Source: Adenophora triphylla var. japonica (taxonomy: Eukaryota > Streptophyta > Magnoliopsida > Asterales > Campanulaceae). Taken from it: a stretch of DNA of 64,000 nt. Shown piece after piece: positions 35,677-46,959 of this stretch; position 1 is the first letter of the stretch, and the number at the start of each line of letters is the position of its first letter. The notes under the pieces were generated by a model, which made no database searches, was not told the DNA's origin, and saw only the letters and a program-made list of their open reading frames with translations. The stretch is taken from the NCBI GenBank assembly GCA_022495995.1, contig JAFEMH010000983.1, forward strand, positions 62,001 through 126,000, in the 5' to 3' direction. Position numbers and translations under genes: made by a program.

Positions 35677-38600
35677 TCAAGAATTATTAGGAACAAAAGT
35701 GCCAATGTAACCAAATCCTGCAATGAAGAAGGCCATAGATTGGAGGAATAGATATATGAAGTAGTGGTTCTTCCCGTAAGAAACGTCGTACCATCCGCAT
35801 ACAAAGAGGTACAACCCTACCAAGAGTTCAAGGAGATGGATCCTGTCCATGTTTGACCAATAAAACACCAAAATGTCAGTCATTTGGAATTACTTCTAAT
35901 TTACCAACCACAAAAAATAGGGGGTTTTCACTGCCCAACACCTGAGGTTTGGACAACATCATTGCCCCCCAAGACTTGGTTTCATCTCATTTCCCCCTCT
36001 ATCAACTTTATTTCAATAAAATGACTGTTTTACCCCTAAATATTTCTCATGTAAAGTCTAAATACTAAATTAGTCATTTTAAAGATTTACGGGGTAAGAT
36101 AGTCATTATGTTTGAATAAAGCTGACAAAAGGGGGGAAGTGAAACGAAACCAAACCTTAAGGGGGGGGGGGGCAATGATACTTGTCCATGCCTCTGGGGT
36201 GGGCATGAAATTAACCCCGAAAATAGAATGTGACACGATTCCTACCAGTTGGTTCTTAGAAGGTACAAGTATTATTTTTTCAGCTGCTGAAAAATGTTTC
36301 ACCTCCTTGGATTAATAATCTAAGTCTTTCCCTTTTTGTATCATTTTGTAGTTTTTTAATTTCTAGTAAAATAATTTACCTTTCTCCGAGTCTGATACGA
36401 GGTTGCTTCATAACTTTGGAACCTAATTTGGTCTTGAGAGCATCTCCCAATTTCTCGGTGACAACCCATTCGTTAACTCTTCTTGTCTCCAACAAACCAA
36501 TGAACGTTCCCTTTGTCCGGTGAAGTGACATCACGTTCTCAAATAGTATCCAAAAAATCAGCAAGTGCATCGACCTGCACATTGTGTAGCCAATCAATAA
36601 CAGATAACAATAATTTTATGACATTTTTGTCCCTGTATCGTTACTGAAAATGGAAATAACTGGAAAGAAAACGAAACCTTGGAGTTCCAACGGCATTAAG
36701 AAGGGTAATGATGGAAGGAATATAAACGGCACCCCATTTAGGAACTTCAACTTCAGGAAACAGAACAGTTGCAGGCATAATCACACAATAGAATATGAAG
36801 GTGACAAGATGTGCAACAATTTTCCTAACAAAGAAGAAACTATAAATCACGTAGAGTTTCTTCCACAAAGTCACTTTCTGCAATATAATCATCAATTAAA
36901 TCATATTAGTACTTGTTTCTTTTAATATTATCGCTATAATTGTGTCAAAAAGGGAGAAAATAACGAAGACCTTGTTTGTTGCGATTTCCATAGCCATTTT
37001 CTTGAAAAGATTGGCAGGACCACAAGACCATCTGTGTTGTTGATATCTGTAGGCTTTGAAAGTACTTGGTAATTCATTCTTTACCTGGATATGGATCAAA
37101 TTTCAGGAATGTTACTATGTTTTTGTGTGTGTGTGTGTGTTTTTTCCAGGTTTATTTCATACCTTGAGGTCACTGACATAAACAAATTTCCATCCTTTAA
37201 GACTTGCTCTGACAGCTAGGTCCATGTCCTCTACGGTAGTACGATCCTTCCACCCACCAGCCTCATTCAGAGCCGAAATTCTCCAAACACCTGCAGTTCC
37301 TGCAATTTTGATTTTGAATTTCTTTTTTTTTGTTATTGTTTTTATGATTATATATACGTGCAATACTGAAATACCCTTTTAGTAATAAAGCTTAATTTTA
37401 CCATTGAAGCCGAAAAATTCATGCGTTTCAGAGCCAACTTCTTGCTCGACGGTAAAGTGGTAATCCAGGGACATTTCTTGCATTCTTGTCATCAAGCATT
37501 CATCCGAGTTCACTGAAATTAATTTCCAGAACAATTAAACATACGGGTTTTGTTCAAGTAATGTACAAGCAAGTAAAGCACATTTGATGAAGATTATGAT
37601 ACGCGTGTTTCTTCATATACATAGACATGCTCAAAAATACCCGGGAAACGGAAGAACCGGCGGGTAAAATCGGGAACCAAAATCCGCTAGAATTGAAACT
37701 GTGGAAGAACCGGTAACCGTGGGAACTGTAACCAGCGGTTCTACGGTTCGAATACGGGTTCATCATTTTCAGAATCGGGAATCGGGAATCGTAAACCGTG
37801 AAACCCGTGACTTTGGAACCATGGAACAACTAGTTTTTTGTTATTATTTAGTTAAGAAACTAACTAAATTCATTAAAAAAAAAACTAACCAAATTCGTTA
37901 AAAACTATCATTTTCTTATAAAATATATCCTTTTAAATAAATTCTATAACAAATCTAATGAATTTTAAAGTTCTATTAATTATTTAACTATTTTCAGTTA
38001 CATTGCATTTTAAAAAACATATAAAAATAATTAAAATTAATTAATAAATGGAAACTGTTAGAGAACCATGGAATCGAAACCGGGAACCGGAATTATACGG
38101 TTCGAATACGGTTCCCCCTTTCATAACACCAGAAACCGAGAACCGTACCCGGATGAGTACATCTACATATACATACCAAATTTCCAACGAGCTTGAACAA
38201 GGGCAATCTGGGGATTGTAAGCAAGAAAGGGGATGGTTCTCCATAGAAAATCAGGCTCAGGCTGGAAATCAGCATCAAAGATGGCAACATAGTCACATTG
38301 TTTGACATAATTGTGTTTCATTCCTTCCTTAAGTGCCCCTGCTTTGTACCCTTTTCTGTTGTCTCTTATCTCATACTTAATGTTTATTCCCTTGTTTGCC
38401 CATCTCATGCACTCCAACTCCACCAATTCCTGTTATATGGTACAAGTAATAATGTACAACCAAGTAAAACACTGATAGTAAGTTAAATGCGATAGTTATT
38501 ATGAATTATGAGACGGAGGGAGAATAAAAGTTCAGAAGAGATTGGGACATATGAGCTTAGAATGACTACTAGACCTTAATGGTATGGTCAGTTGAATCAT

Positions 38601-39078
38601 CAAGAACTTGAATAATGATCCGATCACTCGGCCACGACAGGCCACATACTGCCCCAATCGATAGTTGATAAACCTACATAAAACAGTTCACGAGACTTTC
38701 GTCATTGCTTATGTTGTCAAATGAATAGATAAAAACAAAAGATAGAGGATGGTTAATTACCTCTTTCTCATTGTACATTGGTATTTGAACTAAAACCATG
38801 GGGTAAGCTAAATTACCCACCTCTAAATCATCCTTAATCGGCTCCCATTTGTACTTCCTTTCGGGTTTTCTCCTAAACAATTTAATAAAAATAATGACAA
38901 TTCCCATATAAACCCGCTCCACAAATAGCATTATCGACATGGCCAAACACACCACAACCATGACCTTCATCAGTGGGACGATCATCGGGGCCTTAATCTG
39001 CTGCCAAATTAGTCCAATTTGACCACCAACATTGTCGCGAGTAGAAATCAAAGAATTTTCCGTAGAAAATGTTTCCAT
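35677..39078 (-). CDS. CSLA: Glucomannan 4-beta-mannosyltransferase (cellulose synthase-like A)
   Basis: Minus-strand exons: 39078-38761, 38673-38575, 38429-38177, 37512-37402, 37299-37163, 37084-36971, 36877-36678, 36574-36380, 35842-35677. They join in frame to 1593 bases (530 aa), the usual CSLA length. An N-terminal membrane segment (about 45-62, [20 protein letters not shown]) is followed by the GT2 domain: [18 protein letters not shown] (DxD), [10 protein letters not shown] and QQHRW, the D,D,D,QxxRW signature. Hydrophobic segments follow ([30 protein letters not shown]), and the tail [12 protein letters not shown]...GYIGTFVP is typical of CSLA. The family makes (gluco)mannan backbones from GDP-mannose in the Golgi. 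The start is the only in-frame ATG before the membrane segment. Intron 3 has a MITE 11 bases after its donor; intron 8 has a foldback. A 3' piece of this gene was copied to 13272-13357. Confidence 0.95.
35921..36218. mobile_element. Foldback MITE in CSLA intron 8
   Basis: The two halves are inverted copies: ggacaacatcattgcccccc and atgactgttttacccc on the left face ggggtaagatagtcatt and ggcaatgatacttgtcc on the right. Both flanks carry aaaatag. A left-truncated copy is at about 12880-13120 in the duplicated segment. Confidence 0.65.
37117..37142. repeat. (GT)n microsatellite in a CSLA intron
   Basis: A run of gt dinucleotides followed by a T tract, between exons 5 and 6 of CSLA. A possible length marker. 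Confidence 0.8.
37622..38165. mobile_element. hAT-like MITE in CSLA intron 3
   Basis: 544 bp flanked by the 8-bp duplication CATATACA (37614-37621 and 38166-38173). Ends are tagacatgctcaaaaatacc and ggatgagtacatcta, imperfectly inverted. The ends are rich in gaaccgg/ccggttc motifs. It lies 11 bases inside intron 3, directly behind the splice donor. Ends resemble those of 23885-24470. Confidence 0.75.
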
Positions 39079-39399
39079 TTTCTTTGAACTAAAGAAGTTC
39101 TACAAAAACTTTAGTTTAGCAATGTGGTACCTTATAAGCTGTGGGCAGTGTGTGAAAACAAGAGACACTATGTGTGCAGTGTTATAGTGACCAAGGGACT
39201 ATGTGTGTGTGTTTGTGTGTGTGTTTTTCTTTGCGAAAAGAACACGAAAATATGTGATGTCTTTGGGGGTACGTGTTCTTGCTTTGTATTTGAAAGTGTT
39301 GAGTTTCGCTTCTGAGTCAAGACATACCAATATAGGGAAAAAGAGGTGGATTTTGTCAGAGATTTTGGATTGTCAGAGTTTCATTATGGGAGGAGAGAG

Positions 39400-39448
<49 letters not shown>

Positions 39449-39560
39449 TGGGTTCTTATTGGTTAATAATGAGATCTCTCTCTTTCTCTCTCTCTTCTTA
39501 TGAATGGTATTTGGGGTTTTGCTAGAAGGGGGAATTCTCAAGAATCAACTGATTTTAAGT
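39079..39560 (-). promoter_or_regulatory. CSLA 5' region with GT and GA repeats
   Basis: Upstream of the CSLA ATG there is a gtgtgtgtgtttgtgtgtgt tract (39199-39227) and a (ga)n run (about 39400-39440). On the coding strand the latter is a CT repeat, common in plant core promoters and 5' UTRs. A TATA box was not pinned down. Open frames over these repeats are not genes. Confidence 0.5.
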
Positions 39561-39965
39561 GGGAAATTGTGTTTTAAAGTTATTTAATTTATAGTGTGAG
39601 AAAGGAATTTAGACAAGATCAAGAAAGCTAACTACCTTTTACCTCAAGTATATTAAGGTCAAATGTCATTACTATTCTACCAATAATACTCCCTTAATTT
39701 ATGTTCATTCTTCCAAAAAAAAAAAATGTCCCTATTTTTTTTTTAGTTGTGAAATATCGATTTTTATTAAACTCTCACTCAGATGTTTCAAAGAATGTCA
39801 TTTTCCTATTTTAAATGAAAATGAATCTATCGTTTGCTAAAAAAAAAAACACGAATATCATTAAAAAATGTGCATAAATATTTTTTTACCAAAAATTTCA
39901 ATAGCCATTTTATTTTTCAAAATTATATGTTTAGAAAGTGAATAAAAAATTTATACAAATAAATA

Positions 39966-40240
39966 TTCCCTCCGTCCCAATAAAAGCTTCATCAATTATT
40001 CAAAAGGGTGTCCCGTTAGAAGCTTCACATTTTCTAAAATAGCAAAGAATATTTACTATTCCACCCACTAATTCTCTCTCCTATTTCACTTTTATACTCA
40101 CAACATTTTCAAATTTACTATTTCCTCCACTCATTCTCTATCCTATTTTACTTTTACACTCACAATATTTTTTTCACTTACCTTTTTTTTAATTTGCGTG
40201 CCAAACCAAAATGGTGAAACTTTTATCGAAACGGAGGGAG
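39966..40240. mobile_element. Stowaway MITE
   Basis: 275 bp, ends ttccctccgtccc and aacggagggag, TA duplicated on both sides (39964-39965, 40241-40242). The arms carry aataaaagcttcatc and gtgaaacttttatcg facing each other. Confidence 0.82.
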
Positions 40241-41094
40241 TATATAAAAAGTAAACATTTTTAAAAAGTAAACATTTACGATATCTATATGATGCATTCA
40301 TGCATCTTATAGATTTTGCAACTGTGTGGTAAAACTAAAATTTGGTAATACTGAACAATTGTTGGAAAAAGAAAAATGTATTATAGTGAAAAGGCTCGAA
40401 TTTTATTATACAACGCAAGTAAAATTTGGGGGCCCTAAAATTTGGTAACACCGAACAATTTTTAGTAAAATGCTCGAATTTTATTATATACTAGTCGTAT
40501 TAATACACGCGTCAAAATTTGGAGTCTTCGGGTGTCTTGCTCGCCTTCATCGGGACCCTGAATAATGTGAACATTTTGACATAAATTTAACATTCATAAA
40601 CTAGTCGTATTAATACACGCGTCAATATTATAGAGAATGGGTAGAAGTGAAATGATTTAATTTGAAAAAAAAAAAATGTTAAATGTATGATGATTGATGG
40701 GGGGTGTGGTCTAATGTCTAGCTCAAAGCAAGAAGCGTTGGCTAAGTTAGAGACAAGGAAGGATAGTAATAGAAGCATCCATCATTCATTTATCCTATTT
40801 TTCTTACCTTCTTCTTCTTCTTGTTCCATTGAGTTCACAAGTCCCATTTGGTTTTAAACTATGGGCCCCAACTTGATTATTAATTAAGTTTTCCCCCATC
40901 ACATAAATATGAAGACAATAATTTTTATTTTTATTTTAATTTTATTTGGGAAAAATACAAAAAAATATTCAAAATGGATTTTTTTTTTTTAATACTTTTA
41001 TCAACATTACATAAATAAAATGACTATTTTTATCCCTAGATCTCCCTGCAAAATTCAAATACTCAATTCCGTTTGAAATTATAAAATTTGTCAT
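40241..41094. other. AT-rich intergenic DNA with two Helitron-end-like copies
   Basis: The sequence ctagtcgtattaatacacgc occurs at 40491 and 40601 in the same orientation, each followed by gtcaa. On the minus strand it ends in a GTATTAATAC-type palindrome plus CTAG, like a Helitron 3' end. No matching 5' TC end was found. Otherwise no gene is seen. Confidence 0.4.
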
Positions 41095-41300
41095 TTTGAG
41101 TGTCCCGGTTAAAATTGCAAAATTTTAAAATGGAAAGTTTTTTATACTTTTAAAATAATGGGACCCACTTGTAATGCTCACAACAAGTACTCACTTACTA
41201 TTCTCTATCCCATTATCCACACTCACAACTTCAATATTTTATAATTTTTCTTAATTCTTGTGCCCATAATTTTTTTACAATTTCAAATGGGTCGAGGGAG
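41095..41300. mobile_element. Degraded Stowaway MITE
   Basis: The right end caaatgggtcgagggag is followed by ta. The left end is a worn gagtgtcccggttaaaattg. The arms share ttttaaaatggaaag and related sequence. Confidence 0.5.
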
Positions 41301-41375
41301 TACTAAACAAGACACTTTAAATATTTAGGAATAAAATAGTCATTTTATTTATATAAAATAGTCATTATATATATA

Positions 41376-41649
41376 CTCCCTCCGTCCCACATTTTTATAG
41401 ACTTTTGGGTTTTGCACGGGAATTAAGGAGGAAATAATATATTGAACGTGTTGTGAGTGTGAAAATAAAATAGGAGAGAGAATGAGTGGAGAAAATAGTA
41501 AATTATAATGGTGATGTGAGTATTAAAATAATGTAGGAGAGAGAATGAGTGGAGGGAATAGTAAAGATTCCTTTCCATTTTAGGAAAGTATATATTATTG
41601 TGGGACGCCCAAAAAGGAAAGTTTATATATTATCATGGGACGGAGGGAG
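41376..41649. mobile_element. Stowaway MITE
   Basis: 274 bp, ends ctccctccgtccc and gggacggagggag, TA duplications at 41374-41375 and 41650-41651. Its interior is in inverted orientation relative to the MITE at 19038-19546 and clearly related to it (gagagagaatgagtggag). Confidence 0.85.
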
Positions 41650-42202
41650 TATATAAAATTAACCCCAAATATGATACAATATTAAACACATCACCTCCTC
41701 ATGATTGACAGTGGGTTGCAATCGTTACTTTTTCCATCAAAGTTGACAGTGCATGTTTCTCCAAAAGTAAATATGATTGCACCATGGTTCAACAATAAAA
41801 AAATAAAAATTGAAGGGTCTTCAGATCATTAACCAAACTAAAAGGAGCTTATTGTAAATATCATAAAGACAGAGCGCCCTCACCCGTGGACTTGTGAAGG
41901 CTCTGCAGCCTAAAATGGTAGTCCGGGAGTAGGAATGCTCCGGCCAGAGACTTTGCCCAATTAAGATTTTCATGTTTTTCTACATGGCCTAAAAATAAGT
42001 TAGGTATTTTAAATTTTGCCTAATGGACTACTGGTCTAAGAATATAGGGTTGACATGACAAAGTTTAGGGTGTGAAATATTATAAGTTTAGACTTCTTGT
42101 GACTTTCTGAAATGCTCCTCCCGCTCCGAAATAATCATACTCCCCATTTCTCGAAATAAATATCAAGTATAATCAGTAAAGTTGAATTTTGATCAAAATA
42201 AG
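41650..42202. other. Intergenic, nothing recognised
   Basis: About 550 bp before the split SINE-like repeat. It includes a possible half Stowaway end (ctcctcccgctccgaaataatc near 42115). No coding frame stands out. Confidence 0.5.
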
Positions 42203-42303
42203 AACAACATTACCCCAGTTTCACAAAAGCTCCCATCTACGGTGGGGTAAGGGGAGTCAGATATACGCAACATTACCCATGTTAATAAAGCACATAAAGG
42301 ATG
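42203..42303 (-). mobile_element. SINE-like element, left part (split by the gypsy insertion)
   Basis: Reads aacaacattacccc, gctcccatctacggtgggg and atacgcaacattaccc, the reverse complement of the SINE-like element at 26546-26760. It breaks at the gypsy target duplication GGATG and resumes at 62658. Confidence 0.68.
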
Positions 42304-43234
42304 TGAACGGAATAATCTGTGATGGGCCGAGCCCAACGTGTATTACGAGCCTGGGGGCCCATTAGGCCCACCCTAGGACCCAACTATGAAGTATCAGATC
42401 AGAGCCTTGGGTCATGGCCCGTCCGACCCTGGTTGGCAATCGTCGTCATTGAACGACCAAGCCCATCCAAGCGACGAGCCATCATATCAATAAGGAAGGA
42501 TTTGTCTTATAACTCGTCGACACTCCAAGAAGAGATCGTCGACTGAGGTAGGCCCATCTAACGACGAGCCTTCCTCAACGTGCACTCGCACTCGCCCAAG
42601 AGAGAGAGTCGTCACTGAACGACCAACACTCTCCCGTCGAGTCACCTCTCAAGGAAACGACCCAAGTGGACGTACAGCCCCAGGTCGTCTCCTCTATTAA
42701 GCTTCCTTGACAAGCTTGGTTAATTAGCTAATTTGGGATAATGTCAGACCTGTTACAGTGCCTAGTTACACGTGCATTCACACAACCAGTAATAACAACA
42801 AAAGGCGTGCAGGTTGACTTTCCTCTATAAGGTAAACTACTTATCAGATGTCAGGTGTTGCAGTGTCCTTACATAGACAGACCAATACCGGCGTGACACG
42901 TGTACATCCAGGAGATGGAGCTGATCCCAAGGCTGGCATCAATCCAATCCAACGGTCCTGGTGAAAACCCTAATACCACCTTTCCAACTATAAATAAGAG
43001 AGTAATATCATGGAAAAAGGTAATGCTTTTCTGCATATTTCTACACTCACGCACTCTGCAATATTTTACACCATATTTCCAGACCATAATCTTACTCTCA
43101 CGCCGGAGGGGCTTGCCGGAAGACCCCCGGCGCAGTTTCACCTTTCATTTCTTGTCTTTGTGCGAGATCCAGACTAGCTCAATCATTTCTTGAACACAAG
43201 AAGCGGAAAGCTTCGCACGCTTTCTGCGCGATCA
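42304..43234 (+). repeat. 5' LTR of the gypsy element
   Basis: 931 bp. It differs from the 3' LTR mainly in two short clusters (about 42565-42595 and 43155-43225). It contains ccaactataaataagagag near 42985, a plausible TATA box for the element. Confidence 0.92.
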
Positions 43235-43236
43235 GT

Positions 43237-43253
43237 TGGTTCCATTGCCGGGA
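43237..43253 (+). other. Primer-binding site of the gypsy element
   Basis: tggttccattgccggga lies two bases after the LTR. It resembles the tRNA-Asp-type site TGGCGCCGTTGCCGGGGA with several mismatches; the priming tRNA is uncertain. Confidence 0.5.
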
Positions 43254-43299
43254 AACGTGTTAGTGATCTTCGGCCTACGAAATACGGCGAGCAGTTTGG

Positions 43300-45127
43300 A
43301 AAAATGGTGTCAGGATGGTCATACAACGATAAATCAGCTAGGAGATGAAGGTGTACCACCTCAAGAAGAGAATCCTAGGCCACCCTCACCACCTAGGAAC
43401 CCTAACCTAAGGGTTACCAGTCACAGTGGGGTGGTTGATGGCACAGGTCTTCAAGCAACTAGAAGAAGAGAAAAGTGGTCTGGCCGCAGAGCGCGGAGGA
43501 GACCTCCACTAGAAAGGAGGCACGAGACAAAGTGAGGTATCCGGGAGGTCCCTCTAACCCTAATCTCGACGGGCGGCTTTCCTCGTCGAGAGAGCTAACG
43601 CCCTCGGGGAGTTCTTGCAAATCCGGGACGAGCCGATCCATATGGCCGCTCCTCAAGCTCCCGGGCATCACATCAAACAATCTCGTCGGGGAAGGAGGAG
43701 AAGGAACCGAGAGAAAATGCTGCTCGTCGTGAGGGGACCGCCGCCGGAAACGAGCAAGTTGTGCCCCAGCTTGATCTCAGGGAACACATCAATGAAAGAC
43801 GGAGCCAAGGAGCACGATCACAACAGCGACGAGCTGAGGCAGCTGAGCCTCATAGGGAGCTCGTCGTCGAAAATCTTGAAGCTATCAGGAATCAAGTCGT
43901 CCGGGTCGTCTCTGCACTCCGTCACTAAGAAATGAACGGGCACCGAGCCAAAGAGAGAGAACTCGATCTCCACGTCATGAACGGGCTTCCAGATCTTATA
44001 GATCGTCTCCACCTCCCAGCTATAGGGAACGATCCATCTCACGACGGCCTGCCCCCACCGAGAGGCAACGGTCTAATACTGGTGCAGGGGCCTCGTCAAG
44101 ATAGGATTCCCCACTGCCCTAAGCAGAGAGGTAGACATGAGAGAATTTTTGAGTTTGAAACGTCAAGTGGAAGAGTTGAGGAACAAGAGGAATAAAGTGG
44201 ATAGCGACGACTCTGATGACGACGGCGGCACTATGAATCCCCTTGCTCCCTGGATGTTGGAAACTGGACCCCCGGAACCAGGCTTTAAACTACCCGACCT
44301 TAAGCAATACGACGGCTCCACCAGTGCCATGGACCACATACTACACCTTGAGGCACAGATGTACGTGGTGGCAAAAGCTTCTGGCCACGACGACGTCATG
44401 TGCAAGGCTCTCACAAGCACGTTGGTCGACTCGGCTTTGAGGTGGTTTAGAGGCCTACCAAAGGGGAGTATTGAATCTTGGAAACAGATGAGGAAGAAGT
44501 TTTTAGGAAGGTTTGCTACGGCGGGAGAGCGTCGTAAGGCCGGATCAGCGACCTCGAACATATCCCAAGGAGCTACCGAAAGCTCAATGAACTACTTCAA
44601 GAGGTTTAAGAAATTGGTAGATCAAATTGACGAGGACCTAACCGATAGGGAAATAATAAACTGCTTCAGACATGGCATCCTTTCCTCTACCCTGGACTAC
44701 GAGCTCCACGTCCACCCAAACTAAATCTCGCAAAGACCTCTATGCCAAGGCGTACGCCGTCGCCGAGGCCGAAGAAAGAAAGTTACAAAGAGAGGGAAAG
44801 TCTGTGGACGAGGCTGAGGCAACGAAGTCCAAAAAGGATAAGGGCGGAGAAAAAGGAAAGAACAAGCCGAAAGCGGAAAAGGTTCCAGAGTCGTACACTC
44901 CACTCACCGTTTCCAGAGCAGAAATTTTGAGCAACGTTGATTTCGGACCGGCACCAAAGATGAACCCTAACGGGAAGGGAAAGAAGAACATGAACAAGTA
45001 TTGTGAATACCACAGGGACAAGGGGCACGACACCGAGGAATGTTTCAGTTTGAAAAAGATCATCCAAAGATGGATAGACGCCGGGCGACTGGAGGAATAT
45101 GTAAGGAAGGACCATCAGGCTGGCCAC
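43300..45127 (+). pseudogene. Gypsy gag (capsid and zinc knuckle), frameshifted
   Basis: An Arg-rich N-terminal part (about 43300-44130) is in broken frames. An open capsid segment at 44137-44724 has FKLPDLKQYDGSTSAMDHI, ALRWFRGLPKGSIESWKQM and MNYFKRFKKLVDQI, the retrotransposon gag domain. A one-base frameshift near 44720 leads to the next open segment to 45127, with a Lys-rich stretch and the zinc knuckle CEYHRDKGHDTEEC (about 45000-45045). The copia element cuts in right after DHQAG. No intact gag is encoded. Confidence 0.85.
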
Positions 45128-46708
45128 TGTTGGGTTTCGAGGGTCCATGCGCAGCGGAAAATTGCAAATAACTCGAATACCCAAAGCCCTAGAATCGTTC
45201 TAGATGAATAATTAAGAAGTATGAATTAGGGTTACCAACCTTGATTGCCTTTGTCGTTGATATACGTGTTCCAACTCCAGATTGAAGAGTTTGCAAGTCT
45301 TCAATATACGATTCTTGAATCACGAACAAGAGATCTTGAGAAGCGAAGATCCTCCACGAGTATCCACGCGTTGAACGAACCCTAGAACTCTTTCTAGGAG
45401 GATTGCTAGATCCTTTGATTGAAACACTTTCAATCTATGAAAAACTATGGAATTGGTGTGATGATTTTCAATTCCTAATTGAAAATTCTCTCAATTTTGT
45501 CTTTCTCAAAGCCTTAGGTTCGAACTGGCTGCTAGGGTTCTTGAAGAAGAGTATTTATACTCTATAAATACTGCACCCTATTAAAACCCTTGAGAAAAAC
45601 GCCAAAGATTCAGTGGCACACGGGCGGTCGCCCACGGGACTCCGGGCGGTCGCCCATCCGTCCGCAGCCAAAATCCTTCCTCCGAAACCCATCATGGGCG
45701 GTCGCCAGATCACATGGGCGGTCGCCCATGTGTCCGTAAGGTTAAACCCTTATTTGAAAAACAACGTGGGCGGTCGCTCATGGTCACACGGGCGGTCGCC
45801 CATGTGTCCGCACTCTAATGCCCGTTTTTCCAAACAAGACGGGCGGTCGCCCATTGCACCTTGGGCGGTCGCCTAACACACCGTAATTCCATAATTCCAT
45901 TTTGTCAATTCGTTCGATGCGTGTGACCCCATAGGACTATATTATGTTGGCAATGAGTTCGATCACATCGATCCTCATAAGACATGAGCGGACTCTAGCA
46001 AGCCATCATGCCTACCCAAATAATATAATAACAAGTTCGTTTTTCCTACATAGAACATATCACAATCCCATTGTCACACGATGTTATATTGAACATGAGT
46101 CATGGTCCACGTCAACTCATATCGTTCAATGCTTTCTCGTTACCAAGTAAATTGATTAATCGAATGATATTAATCATATTAATTCATTCGGGCATGGCCA
46201 TGCACTACATCAATCTTACTCACGAGTGGCCAAGCAAACATCTCTCTTTACGAGGGACAAGTTTCCATCTTGACTTATCATTCTTCCCAACAAGAATCAT
46301 ATCATGCCAATGATAGCCCTTATTGTTGTCCGGTTAAAGACAACGTTAAACTATATCAAACATGATATTCATCGAGTGGAAGACGATGATAATCTCAGGT
46401 CAAAGGATATCAATGATATGACTATATGAGATTTATTTATGACATATGACCATGACATAAATCTCATAATGGGTCAAGTCCAAGCACTTGTTCTCTAACA
46501 AGTACCCATGAATCTAATGTGCATCTCTATGCATATAATCATCACATGATCATCCATTAGACTTCATACTAGTGCTTCATAAGTACTAGGGACACAATTA
46601 TTAATGTAAACATGCAAACACATATAATAATTAAAGAAACAATCTCATATATAAATAAGCAATGACATTACATAAAGGTCTATCTCTATAGGCCTAGTGG
46701 CACTAACA
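45128..46708 (-). repeat. 3' LTR of the copia element
   Basis: 1581 bp; on the minus strand it runs from TGTTAGTGCCACTAGGCC to CGAAACCCAACA. Near-identical to 51625-53152 apart from a few clusters of changes (for example cgggcatggccatgc versus cgtagtacggctacgc). Confidence 0.88.
45619..45880. repeat. GGGCGGTCGCCC palindrome cluster in the copia LTR
   Basis: The 12-bp palindrome gggcggtcgccc or one-base variants occurs about eight times in 260 bp at uneven spacing. The other LTR repeats this at about 52118-52375. It stands out from the AT-rich LTR. Function is unknown. Confidence 0.8.
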
Positions 46709-46959
46709 CCTACAAGCCTCCCACTTGCACTAGGCCCAATCACTCATGTATCTTATACCCATGGACCTAACATGACCATCATGTTTAGCTTGTGGCAAAG
46801 GCTTGGTGAGGGGGTCCGAAATTTTGTCATCTGTTGGTACTTTGCATATCTTGACGTCCTCCCTTTCACGCATTTCTCGAATGAGGTGAAAACGTCTCAA
46901 AATGTGTTTGGATCGCCGATGTGACCTTGGTTCTTTTGCTTGGGCAATAGCACCATTAT

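Larger units (their letters stand above)
29041..36465. repeat. Segmental duplication, copy 2
   Basis: Matches about 31-13357. It starts inside intron 6 of the small-subunit gene (ttaacttgtaaattg) and ends inside CSLA exon 8 (gtgacaac). Differences from copy 1: no LTR element; a 744-bp hAT-like insert (33068-33811); a short deletion near 31455; a different tract at about 31730-32010; and a local 75-bp duplication (tatgcagcttaattgaacac at about 34667 and 34743). Confidence 0.95.

Noticed and set aside
39203..39541. Open frames with Cys-Val or Arg-Glu repeats near the CSLA start
   Set aside because: They are translations of GT and GA microsatellites in the CSLA 5' region.
43459..44042. Minus-strand frames inside the gypsy 5' region as an additional antisense gene
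   Set aside because: They are short, overlap the Arg-rich gag N-terminal region and show no recognisable motif; the real antisense ORF is at 58102-61182.
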